From DASXZH01 sp963829965 (GTDB lineage Bacteria; Armatimonadota; Fimbriimonadia; Fimbriimonadales; Fimbriimonadaceae), in contig CAWHLK010000023.1 in the NCBI GenBank assembly GCA_963829965.1, positions 124,001 through 188,000 of the forward strand: a stretch of 64,000 nt of DNA. Reading direction: 5' to 3'. The notes below the pieces were generated by a model. That model did no database searches. It saw only the letters and a list, made by a program, of their open reading frames with translations, and had not been told where the DNA came from. This document shows positions 37,142 through 44,887 of this stretch, one piece after another. How positions within the stretch are numbered: the stretch's first letter is position 1; each line of letters opens with the position of its first letter. Position numbers and translations under genes: made by a program.

Positions 37142-37952
37142 ATGAAGTGCATGGATGAGTCTTTTGGCAAAAGCTGGTATTTACGCTTTGGGGTTGAACC
37201 TTCCGTTAATCTCGAGAACCTCGCGCCCTTAGCGAGGCATAGGAGCGTCCGGAGCTATGCCGATAAGCCAATTCCCGAGGCTTGGGTCCAAGCTCTGATT
37301 GGCATTGCCCAAGGAGCGGCAACGAGCAGCAATCTACAGCTTTGGTCCGTGATCAGTATTCAAGACCCAGTAAAGCGCGAGGGAATTGCCCACCTGGCGG
37401 ACAATTATTCCCACATTAAGAACGCTCCATGGTTTTTTGCCTTTATTGCCGACCACTATCGGCTCAAAGCGGCGGCAGCCGCAGTAGGCGAAGCCGCCGA
37501 GGGCTTGGATTACGCCGAGTTTTATACCATGGCGATCATCGATGTGGCGTTGGCGGCCGAGCGTTTTGTATGCGCCGCCGAGACATTAGGAATGGGCATT
37601 TGCTACATCGGCGCAATGCGAAACAACGCGCCGGAGATCCAGCGGATATTGGAATTGCCGGAAGGCACATTTTTGCCCGTTTGGAATGTGCCTTGGGTGG
37701 CCAGCGGAGCCCAATTCTGCTCATGTGAAGCCTCGGTTGAGCCAGGAAGCGATTTGGTTTCGTGAGAGATACAACAGGGAGCCTCCGGTGGACGAATACA
37801 ACCGCAGGATCAAGGACTTTTACGAGAGCGAGCATATGAAAGGCGATGTGAACTGGTCCATGCGTTCCGGGAGACGCGTGGACAATAATCACTTGTCTGG
37901 CCGCGATATTCTGAAAGGGTGGCTGGAGAAGCAGGGATTCAATTTGCGTTAG
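37142..37952 (+). CDS. nitroreductase-family FMN oxidoreductase, frameshifted as read
   Basis: About 269 residues after correction, similar to NfsA/NfrA-type NADPH-flavin oxidoreductases. The FMN phosphate-binding motif RHRSVRSYADKPI is near residue 36 and SNLQLWSVISI, ALAAERFVCAAETLGMGICYIG and a dimerising C-terminal arm follow. The frame breaks in the T-run at 37670-37674; one T fewer gives TFCPFGMCLGWPAEP and continues to the stop at 37950-37952. It would reduce nitroaromatics, quinones or flavins; the true substrate is unknown. Confidence 0.85.
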
Positions 37953-38093
37953 GTTCGCTATTGAAACAATTCGAAGTATCCACTGATCATAGTGGTGGGG
38001 CGTTCGTAGGACTAATGGGGAGATCGTCCCGGGCAATTGAACAGAGGGCCTCTATTGCCGCCCCGTAAACGCTAGAATTGGGTTTAGGGCATT

Positions 38094-38951
38094 TTGGACA
38101 AGATCGAGAAGGTATTCAGCTATGTGTTCACACGCGGTTGGTTTTTCACCGCGCTTCAGGCTGTCGACATCTTATTGGTCAGCTACATCATCTACCGTGT
38201 CCTTCAATTGATTCGGGGCCGGTACAAAATTTTCTACGGAATTCTGGTGCTGGCCTTGATGCTGCCTGTAAGCAGTATGGCTGGATTCAACGCCCTAAAC
38301 TGGCTTCTTGAAAAGACCTTGATTCTTGCGCCGGTCGCACTCGCCATCTTGTTCTTGCCCGAACTGAGGCAAGCGGTGGAAGGTTTTGGGCGTTTTGGGG
38401 CATGGACTGGTCGATTCGTGGGAAATGAATCGGTGGCGATTGCCGAAGCGCAGACGATTGAGGAAATCGTCGCCGCTGCCGCGGAAATGAGCGCAAGCCG
38501 GACGGGGGCTTTGATCGTTATTGAACGATTCGACCCTCTATCAGACATTGCAGAAAACGGCGTGCAGCTAGGCGCAAAAGTTTCGGCGGCCCTTCTGGGG
38601 TCGATCTTTTACGAGGGCAGTCCTCTCCACGACGGTGCCGCGATTGTTAGGCACAATCAGGTTGTCGCTGCGGGGTGCCGGTTGCCGCTAAGCGAAAAGA
38701 CGCTTGTTGACTCCAACATGCATATGAGGCATCGGGCGGCGATGGGTCTTGTAGAAGATCGAGATGCCCTGGTTGTTGTCGTCAGCGAAGAACGGGGCGT
38801 TATCAGCTTGGCCAGCGAGGGAGAAGTTCGACGCACAAGTGGTCCCGGTGAGTTGCGCGATATCCTACGAAAGAAAGTACATGAAGCTGAGCACCCGGAA
38901 CTCAGGGGACCGAAGCGCCGCATGTTCTCTAGGGTTAGGCAGGCGCGCTGA
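38094..38951 (+). CDS. cdaA: diadenylate cyclase
   Basis: CdaA makes c-di-AMP from two ATP at the membrane. The 285-residue protein begins with TTG; three N-terminal helices (AVDILLVSYIIYRVL, FYGILVLALML, APVALAILFLP) anchor it. The DAC domain has the DGA motif in SPLHDGAAIVRHN and the RHR motif in HMRHRAAMG. It overlaps cdaR by one base in the usual cdaA-cdaR arrangement. A glmM gene, often third, is not present here; a GNAT gene follows instead. Confidence 0.95.
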   Translation: MDKIEKVFSYVFTRGWFFTALQAVDILLVSYIIYRVLQLIRGRYKIFYGILVLALMLPVSSMAGFNALNWLLEKTLILAPVALAILFLPELRQAVEGFGRFGAWTGRFVGNESVAIAEAQTIEEIVAAAAEMSASRTGALIVIERFDPLSDIAENGVQLGAKVSAALLGSIFYEGSPLHDGAAIVRHNQVVAAGCRLPLSEKTLVDSNMHMRHRAAMGLVEDRDALVVVVSEERGVISLASEGEVRRTSGPGELRDILRKKVHEAEHPELRGPKRRMFSRVRQAR

Positions 38952-39973
38952 TGTTTCGCAACGATTTGGGGTTAAAGATATTCTCGGTGGTGATCGGTTT
39001 TGTTCTTTGGTTCTACGTGACCTACCCCGCCGCCAACAATCCAACGGACTACCGAGTTTTCACCGTTCAGTACACGAACCTAGATTCCGATAGTTATGCC
39101 GTGCTTCAGGAGCACCCGTCGCCGATCAGGGTAAGTGTCAGAGGCCCTGCGGAGAGCTTGCGTGATTTGCACGCCTACGCCGACAATCAGTTTATTGCCG
39201 AGATAAATCTCCAGAACGCACAGCCAGGTGACTATAGCTATCCCGTCACGTTGCACATCGGTCCGAACGTCAAGTCGGATGGCCTGGAGTTCCTGCCCCC
39301 CAAGCAGGTGCCGGTACGCATTGTGTCTAAGGTTCGCTCCCCCATGCTCGTGACCTTCGAAGGGGTCGACGCGCCTCCAGGCCAAGACATCACAAACGCT
39401 ACGATGATTCCCGATAGGATCACGATCAGGGGGCCAAAAGCAGAGGTCCAAGAAGTCAAAAAGGCAGTTGCGGTTGTCGACCTTAAAGACTATCCCACTC
39501 AGAAGGAGTTTGTCTGTCACGTTGAACTAAGAAATGCCAAGGGGCAGTTGGTTGGCGGAGTAGAGTCGGTACCGGATGCAGTTCAAGTGCAGCCGACACT
39601 TGGCCCGGCGGTGGATCAAAGGAAACTTCCAGTTTCCTTAACCTGGGGATCGCCTCTGAGGCATGGATATTCGATCCGCGACGTGCGGTGCGACCCTGCC
39701 GAGGTGCTCGTCAAGGGTAAGACAAACGCCCTAAAGAAGATCAGCGTGGTAAGGACAGAAGCCATCAATTTGTCCGATGTGAGTTCAGAACGAGAATTAC
39801 AGGTCCGTTTGATTCCTCCGCGCGGCGGGCTGCAGATGGAAGTCAAGACTGTCAGTGTTCGGATATCCGTATCCCGTCCTCCTGTAGCGCCTCCGCCTCC
39901 GCCGAAACTTGACACTGAACCGCCCACGCCATTAGGGTCCAGGCCCATCACACCCAATATCACCGCACATTGA
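38951..39973 (+). CDS. cdaR: CdaR/YbbR-domain regulator of CdaA
   Basis: The 340-residue protein has one N-terminal transmembrane helix (IFSVVIGFVLWFYVTYPA) and a series of YbbR domains outside the membrane (SPIRVSVRGPAESLRDL, PDRITIRGPKAEVQEV). A Pro-rich tail closes it. In Firmicutes CdaR binds and tunes CdaA. Translation is coupled to cdaA (start overlaps the cdaA stop) and to the following TTG-started GNAT gene. Confidence 0.92.
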   Translation: MFRNDLGLKIFSVVIGFVLWFYVTYPAANNPTDYRVFTVQYTNLDSDSYAVLQEHPSPIRVSVRGPAESLRDLHAYADNQFIAEINLQNAQPGDYSYPVTLHIGPNVKSDGLEFLPPKQVPVRIVSKVRSPMLVTFEGVDAPPGQDITNATMIPDRITIRGPKAEVQEVKKAVAVVDLKDYPTQKEFVCHVELRNAKGQLVGGVESVPDAVQVQPTLGPAVDQRKLPVSLTWGSPLRHGYSIRDVRCDPAEVLVKGKTNALKKISVVRTEAINLSDVSSERELQVRLIPPRGGLQMEVKTVSVRISVSRPPVAPPPPPKLDTEPPTPLGSRPITPNITAH

Positions 39974-40742
39974 CCGAAATTCGACCCATCAAGAGGGGCG
40001 AGGCTAGGACTTCCTCAGGCTGCTTTGCGAAGCGTTCGACTTGGATTTCGAGCGAGCCAAGGGCGTTTTTTTCAACGAGCCGTTGTTTGACTTGGCCAGA
40101 AAGTGGGCATTATTTGCGGACGGGAAGATCGAGTCCATTCTCACCACCGTGCCCTTGGAGTTTGGCTTCGGGAGGGCAATAGGGATCGCGGGGGTGGCTA
40201 CCCGCCTGTCGTCTCGGGGCAGGGGTTATGGAGGAAAGCTCATCGATAAGGTTTTGGAGTGCTCCGAGGCGTCCGGCGAGGGCCCCGCGCTACTGTTTGC
40301 CCGCGAAACGGCCCTGTATGAACGGGCGGGGTTTCGAGTGCTGGACCAGGTTGTGAGAGCGCCAATCCAGAGCGCGACCAATATCGTGCTGGAAGGCGTT
40401 TTGCCTCAGCACGAGGTGAATGTAATTTACACCGATTGGGCCAACAGCCGGCCAAACCGCCTGCGACGCGATGAGCGCCGCTGGACCTATTGGAAATGGA
40501 ACATGCGGTTCTGTTGCGCCTTTGCCAACGGCTACCTTTGCCTAGAGGGCGCGACCGTGCGGGAGTGCATTGTGGACGGCCCCGTGAGCGCTTGGCCGAT
40601 CCACGAAGGTACAGAGTGGGTTGGATTGCGATCCATGGCTGCGGAATGCCACGTGCCGTTGGGGGAAGAGCTATTTGAACTGCACTTGATGGGCCGGGGG
40701 TTTGACGAAATCCCTCAGATGTTCATGACCGATCAGTTCTAG
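39970..40742 (+). CDS. GNAT acetyltransferase, frameshifted as read
   Basis: About 257 residues when a deleted base near 40005 is restored, giving GEAEDFLRLLCEAFDLDF. It begins with TTG overlapping the cdaR stop. The acetyl-CoA-binding loop reads LSSRGRGYGGKLIDKV, followed by ETALYERAGFRVLD. The C-terminal region (about 120 residues) resembles the sterol-carrier-like tail of Eis-type proteins but is short. Substrate unknown. Confidence 0.8.
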
Positions 40743-41066
40743 AAACACACATGTCGCTTTGTATATAGCTACCTTCTCACTTAACTTTACTTCGCGAACC
40801 CACTACGTAATCCGCTTTGTGATGCAGGCGAAACATTTGGTCAGCTAGGTGGAGTCGTTGATCCGCATGATGAGGGAATGACGATCGAGATGTGGAGCAC
40901 TCATCGGGAGTTGACATGATCCGCAAGGGCCTTGACGATGAATGTCTAGCAAGGCGATCTCCGACCGGCTCTGTGTGTCCCCATTGATCCCTCCCTTGTG
41001 TCCGATCCTAACAAGTAAAATACGCAACCCATATTCAAGGTCGCCGACTAATAGGTATAGACTTCT
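40743..41066. other. 324-base intergenic region without a supported gene
   Basis: Both strands contain only short, unremarkable open stretches. A 60-codon minus-strand frame (40845-41027) has no recognisable sequence and no good ribosome site. No tRNA fold or strong hairpin was seen by eye. Given the toxin-antitoxin remnants that follow, this may be eroded coding sequence. Confidence 0.5.
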
Positions 41067-41477
41067 ATGAAGAAATCATGGTCAGAAAGATACAACACGG
41101 GTAAGGAGCCTCTGGTAGCGCCGTCTATACGGAAGATTTCCGGCTGTCCTCCGGGCACGACCATGCTCGTTCCTGTCCCTTCCCAGGTAGATGAATACAT
41201 CAAGTCGATTCCGTACGCCGAGACTCGTACAACTGCTCAAATGGCTAAAGACTTGGCTCGGAATGCAGGGGCCGAAATAACTTGCCCGATGTGTTGCACA
41301 GTTTTTTTGCGGATCTGCTCCGAAAAGGCTTTCGAGGAATATCGGGCCGGAAGTCCAGTCGACAGCATCACGCCCTTTTGGCGGATGGCTCATCCTGGGT
41401 CTCCATTAAGGAAGAATCTCTCCTTTGGGGTTGAGTTCGTCGACGCAATGCTGGCGATGGAACAAACAGGCAAGTGA
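41067..41477 (+). CDS. MGMT-like (alkyltransferase-like) protein
   Basis: The 136-residue protein matches a widespread small MGMT-family group: MKKSWSERYN at the start, a VPVPSQVDEYIKSIP segment with the winged-helix-like region RTTAQMAKDLARNAG, then ITCPMCCTVFLRICS and ITPFWRMAHPGSPL. In this group the alkyl-acceptor PCHR motif of true methyltransferases is absent, so an alkyltransferase-like DNA-binding role is more likely than repair by cysteine methylation. Distance to characterised members is large. It is isolated on the plus strand among decayed toxin-antitoxin genes. Confidence 0.65.
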   Translation: MKKSWSERYNTGKEPLVAPSIRKISGCPPGTTMLVPVPSQVDEYIKSIPYAETRTTAQMAKDLARNAGAEITCPMCCTVFLRICSEKAFEEYRAGSPVDSITPFWRMAHPGSPLRKNLSFGVEFVDAMLAMEQTGK

Positions 41478-41488
41478 GAGCTTCCCTC

Positions 41489-41568
41489 TACTTCGCGCCC
41501 ACGCGAGCCGGTTTCTCTACAACCGCTTGTTCAATCGCTTAGGTCATACTCAGACCGGGCCTGCTTTC
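41489..41568 (-). pseudogene. remnant of a second VapB-type antitoxin
   Basis: Reading the minus strand just downstream of vapC gives GLSMT, a stop, then AIEQAVVEKPARVG. This matches residues 21-37 of the intact VapB-like antitoxin (GLSMTETIKQAVEEKLTR) at 41975-42223. The fragment keeps the helix region but has an in-frame stop and no start, so it is a decayed duplicate or the scar of a recombination between antitoxin genes. Confidence 0.6.
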
Positions 41569-41569
41569 G

Positions 41570-41978
41570 CTAGTTAGTTTCGTAAGAAGCGATCTTCACG
41601 TCAGTGTGCCCGAAGTCGCCACCTTTGAAGAGAAGCGGCTCGGCAAAGGCCTTTGCCAGGGCATAACTGAAGCAATCTCCAAAGTTCAGGCCCGCTTTAT
41701 GCCCCGAGCCTTTTCCAAAATCTCGATATGCCTCTCGGGCTAGGTCGGACTGCTGTGAAGTAACGGGCTCTATCTGGATTCCCAGAGCATTGATGAGTTC
41801 ATCGATGCGTCGGCTCGCAATGGGGTCCCGAGCTTGATCAAATTACGGCGCCTATTTCCACGTAGCTGGCTGCCGATAATCTTAGCTTCGTTCTGGAATC
41901 CCGCATCGCCAGGACTAATCCCTTCGAGTCCGGCTCAGACATGAGGATTGCTATGATGGCTGACGTGTCAACGATCAC
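41570..41978 (-). CDS. VapC-type PIN-domain toxin, frameshifted as read
   Basis: About 135 residues when one A/T in the 41840-41842 run is removed. It begins with GTG, overlapping the antitoxin stop by four bases. PIN motifs are VDTSAIIAIL (first Asp), the Glu in ASYVEIGAVI and the Asp in KAGLNFGDCFSYALAKA, followed by PLLFKGGDFGHTDV. It would be an RNase of the VapC class, cutting tRNA or rRNA. As read, the frame stops after residue 46, so either the toxin is dead or the sequence has an indel. Confidence 0.8.
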
Positions 41979-42223
41979 TTCGGCAACCCGTCACTACCGT
42001 AGAGAAGGTAGCCATGAGCATGCTCCTTCAGTTGTTTCGGTAGTCGGGAAGCGCAGTCTCGTCCGATCGCAAGGATGTGTTCCAACTGCTCGTCCGAAGT
42101 CTGAAGTCGTGTTAGTTTCTCTTCGACAGCCTGTTTGATCGTTTCGGTCATGCTCAGGCCCGTTAGAGCCGCTAACTTCGCGACGGCCAAGTTTGTCTCC
42201 TCATTCTTAATGCTGAGTGCCAT
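41975..42223 (-). CDS. VapB-type antitoxin
   Basis: The 82-residue protein begins MALSIKNEETNLAVAKLA and continues GLSMTETIKQAVEEKLTRL, a ribbon-helix-helix type N-terminus common in antitoxins of this class. An upstream in-frame ATG at 42247 is less likely because it adds eight non-family residues. Its stop overlaps the vapC start. It would bind and neutralise the toxin and repress the operon. Confidence 0.85.
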   Translation of the reverse strand: MALSIKNEETNLAVAKLAALTGLSMTETIKQAVEEKLTRLQTSDEQLEHILAIGRDCASRLPKQLKEHAHGYLLYGSDGLPK

Positions 42224-42320
42224 GATAGAATTATACCATTGTTGCATGGAAAGGTAGAAGCATTGAATGATTGCAACGGCTACGTCTTTTTTTCAAGTGT
42301 CGGCCTTCTATAATGAGGCC

Positions 42321-42587
42321 ATGAGTGTGAAGGTCATCATCGAAGAGCATTCTGATGGGTTCGTGGCCTATCCGCCGAAGGCAAGTTTTGGCTGCCCTGT
42401 CTACGCTCGGCTTCTCCGTAGTGCGAGAACGAGAGCATCTCGCGCTTATAAGAGTTAGCGCAGACGGCACAAAAATGCCAAGGACCATACCCATTCATTC
42501 GTTGATCAAGGGAGCGCCTCTGCGATCGGCTTGTTCGCAGGCAGGAATATAGAGGAGGCCTTCTTGGAAGCCCACGAAAACGCCTAA
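42321..42587 (+). pseudogene. collapsed HicB-HicA toxin-antitoxin remnant
   Basis: The ATG at 42321 encodes MSVKVIIEEHSDGFVAYPP, the first strands of a HicB antitoxin. The expected rest of HicB is missing. In the next frame, from about 42360, the sequence encodes RRRQVLAALSTLGFSVVRER, then TIPIHSLIKGAPLRSACSQAG, a HicA toxin. Its last part, IEEAFLEAHENA, needs one more base near 42546. A deletion has therefore fused the start of hicB to hicA, leaving neither gene functional as read. Confidence 0.6.
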
Positions 42588-42609
42588 GGACGGAGGGGCA
42601 GCATCAGCT

Positions 42610-43581
42610 TTAGTGGCGTATTAGTTTTTCAGGCTCGGATGCCCTTAGCCGCTTGAGCTCCAACCGTAGCGCATTTGCAGCCTTTTCGCTGCCTTGTCCC
42701 TTGGCCATAGAGATCATCATTTCCGTTGCCTCGATGCTATTCTCCCATCGCTCTGTCGGCGTCAGCCCGTCTGCATCTTCCAGTTCTGCCGCCCGAAGCC
42801 GATATCGGTTTGCCTCATCGCGGAGTCCCCTTGCTTCGAAGATCCGAGCCAACTTGGCACAAAAGCGGCCCTCTTGCATCAGGTCACCTGAAGCCAAAGC
42901 GTCCTGGAGCCCGAATTCCGCCAGTGGCTGCAGTTCCGTAAGTGACTCAGCACCTTCGGCATACATGAAAGCGATGGTCATGCAGCGTCTCGCTTCTTTC
43001 GGCTCGTTCCGCTTCCGGTAAAGGGATGCGGCTTCAATGGCAAAATCGCGCTTCTCGGCTGAGGTTCCGGAGCTAATCGACAACGTGAACAGGCACTGGG
43101 CTTGCCCGCGCTCGTTGCCCGTGCGTTTGTAGATGTCAAGGGCTCGTTGGCTCAGTTCTGTTTTCTGCTTTTCATCCCTTAGGACGAAGCTGCGTGCTTT
43201 GGCAGCGAGCACCATCGCCCTGTAGTTTTCATCCTCAAGCGTCTCGGCTAGCCTTTCTGCTTCCGCTAGCATGCTTTGGAGCGCGCCTGGCTCTGAAAAT
43301 GGCACAGATGCCACGAGCGCGCGAATCTCGCCTTCTTTGCTCTTTGCCTGCCGAAATGCTTCCAGTGCCTCTAACGCTAGTTCGTGTGCCCGTTCGAACG
43401 GGGGCTTGGCGGTATCCGAGCGGACCCACTTTACGAGATAGCAAAGCTTGAGCAGTCCGTTGCCAATCTCCAGGTGGTTGTTTGCGGCACGGCACCCTTC
43501 GATGCGGTTTAAGACCTGTTGGAGCCCTTCTTCGGTTCTGGGAACGTCCCATAGTGCCTGACCCATAAGGGAACTGTACAC
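42610..43581 (-). CDS. TPR-repeat protein
   Basis: The 323-residue soluble protein is all-helical with at least six TPR-like repeats (LALEALEAFRQAKSKEGEI, RALDIYKRTGNERGQAQC, FAIEAASLYRKRNEPKEA). Two further degenerate repeats end in RYRLRAAELEDADGL. No other domain is seen. It is separated from metK by a 74-base spacer that holds a perfect 7-bp palindrome. Function unknown; TPR proteins usually scaffold protein contacts. Confidence 0.75.
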   Translation of the reverse strand: MYSSLMGQALWDVPRTEEGLQQVLNRIEGCRAANNHLEIGNGLLKLCYLVKWVRSDTAKPPFERAHELALEALEAFRQAKSKEGEIRALVASVPFSEPGALQSMLAEAERLAETLEDENYRAMVLAAKARSFVLRDEKQKTELSQRALDIYKRTGNERGQAQCLFTLSISSGTSAEKRDFAIEAASLYRKRNEPKEARRCMTIAFMYAEGAESLTELQPLAEFGLQDALASGDLMQEGRFCAKLARIFEARGLRDEANRYRLRAAELEDADGLTPTERWENSIEATEMMISMAKGQGSEKAANALRLELKRLRASEPEKLIRH

Positions 43582-43594
43582 AATTTGATAGGAT

Positions 43595-43610
43595 GGAGAC
43601 TGAAGTCTCC
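43595..43610. repeat. REP-like palindrome between metK and the TPR gene
   Basis: GGAGACT GA AGTCTCC is a perfect 7-bp inverted repeat with a two-base loop, in the spacer after metK on the minus strand. The transcript would form a stable hairpin, but no U-tract follows, so it looks more like a repetitive palindrome or transcript-end stabiliser than a Rho-independent terminator. Confidence 0.45.
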
Positions 43611-43655
43611 GCTACCCAAATTAGGTGCACTTGAGCCGCTCGCTTTGCGGTGCCG

Positions 43656-44786
43656 TTATTTCAACCGAGCAGCATCCGAAGTCGCTTCCCAAGGAAACGC
43701 AGGGTTTCCGAAATGCCCGTTCTTCGCGGTGGGCAGGTAGCAGATCTTTCGCAAGCCCAAGTGTTTGATAATGCCGGCGGGCGACATATCGAACTCTTTC
43801 AAAACCTTCTTTTCGATCTTGTCCGGATCTTCCTTTTCGGTCCCAAAGGTCTCGATGTTCAATGACACCGGCTGTTGGACTCCGATGGCGTAGGCAACGG
43901 CTACTTGTGCCCTGTCGGCCAGCCCGGCTGCTACGATGCATTTGGAGACGTGGCGTGCCATGTAGGCGGCGCTGCGGTCTACCTTCGTGGGGTCTTTGCC
44001 GCTAAAAGCACCTCCGCCGTGGGGGCACATTCCGCCGTAGGTGTCCACGATGATCTTGCGTCCAGTGACGCCAGTATCCGCTTGCGGGCCGCCGATCGTG
44101 AAAATCCCGGTAGGGTTGATGTGATACTTGATTTCGCCGTCAACATAGTGCTCATATTCCGCGAGCACTGGGCGGATGATGTGCTCGTGAACGATCTCTA
44201 CAACTGCCTGGTGCTTAAGGCTGGGCGAATGCTGGGCGGAGACGACCACCGTCTCAATCGACTTGGGTTTTCTGCCTTCATAGATGACCGAAACCTGGCT
44301 CTTAACGTCCGGGCGAAGGCCGAGCGAGGAATGCTTGCGGCGAACTTCGGATGCCCGGCGAACCAATGCGTGAGCGATGGAAATTGGCAGCGGCATGAGC
44401 TCGGGGGTTTCGTTAGTGGCCATGCCGAACATCATTCCCTGATCGCCCGCGCCGCCGACATCCACCCCTTGAGCGATATCCGGAGACTGCTCCTGAATCG
44501 CGACCATGACGCCGCAGGTGTTGCCATCGAAACCGAGTTCCGTGTCCGTGTAGCCCACATCGGTGATCGTCTGGCGGACGATCTTAGCCACGTCCACATA
44601 ACCGTTGACGGTGACTTCGCCGGCCACAACCGCGAGGCCGCGGGTTAGAAGAGTTTCGATTGCAACACGCGCATTCTCGTCCTGGCGAAGGCAATCATCG
44701 AGAAGGGCATCGGATATCTGGTCCGCTAATTTGTCTGGATGACCCTCACTGACACTCTCGGACGTGAAAATCTGAGTCTTTGGCAT
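43656..44786 (-). CDS. metK: S-adenosylmethionine synthetase
   Basis: MetK makes SAM from methionine and ATP. The 376-residue length is near normal. Conserved words are SEGHPDKLADQISDALLD, GAGDQGMMFGMATNETPE, the RPDVKSQVSVIY segment and GGGAFSGKDPTKVDRSAAY. The spacer to the upstream VWA gene contains a 7-bp hairpin, and I saw no convincing SAM riboswitch there. A methionine-pathway pair (metB-like and hom) is at the far end of the window. Confidence 0.97.
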   Translation of the reverse strand: MPKTQIFTSESVSEGHPDKLADQISDALLDDCLRQDENARVAIETLLTRGLAVVAGEVTVNGYVDVAKIVRQTITDVGYTDTELGFDGNTCGVMVAIQEQSPDIAQGVDVGGAGDQGMMFGMATNETPELMPLPISIAHALVRRASEVRRKHSSLGLRPDVKSQVSVIYEGRKPKSIETVVVSAQHSPSLKHQAVVEIVHEHIIRPVLAEYEHYVDGEIKYHINPTGIFTIGGPQADTGVTGRKIIVDTYGGMCPHGGGAFSGKDPTKVDRSAAYMARHVSKCIVAAGLADRAQVAVAYAIGVQQPVSLNIETFGTEKEDPDKIEKKVLKEFDMSPAGIIKHLGLRKICYLPTAKNGHFGNPAFPWEATSDAARLK

Positions 44787-44839
44787 TCCAACGCGGGATG
44801 ATACCTCTTGGGAGCCGAACCGGGGGCGATGGCCGTCAT

Positions 44840-44868
44840 GTGTTGGTTAGGTTTCGAGTGCCCAACAC
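44840..44868. other. hairpin between the VWA gene and metK
   Basis: GTGTTGG (44840-44846) and CCAACAC (44862-44868) form a 7-bp stem with a 15-base loop, in the 101-base spacer downstream of the VWA gene and upstream of metK on the minus strand. It lacks a U-tract. It could attenuate or stabilise the transcript; no SAM-I or SAM-II consensus was recognised. Confidence 0.35.
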
Positions 44869-44887
44869 CTAAAACCCAGCATTGTTC

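Noticed and set aside
41481..42600. A phage or integrative element
   Set aside because: There is no integrase, att-like repeat or phage structural gene. The content is limited to toxin-antitoxin fragments and an MGMT-like gene.
44787..44887. Possible SAM riboswitch upstream of metK
   Set aside because: The spacer is about 100 bases and holds one hairpin only; no conserved SAM-I, SAM-II or SAM-III/SMK core could be read.
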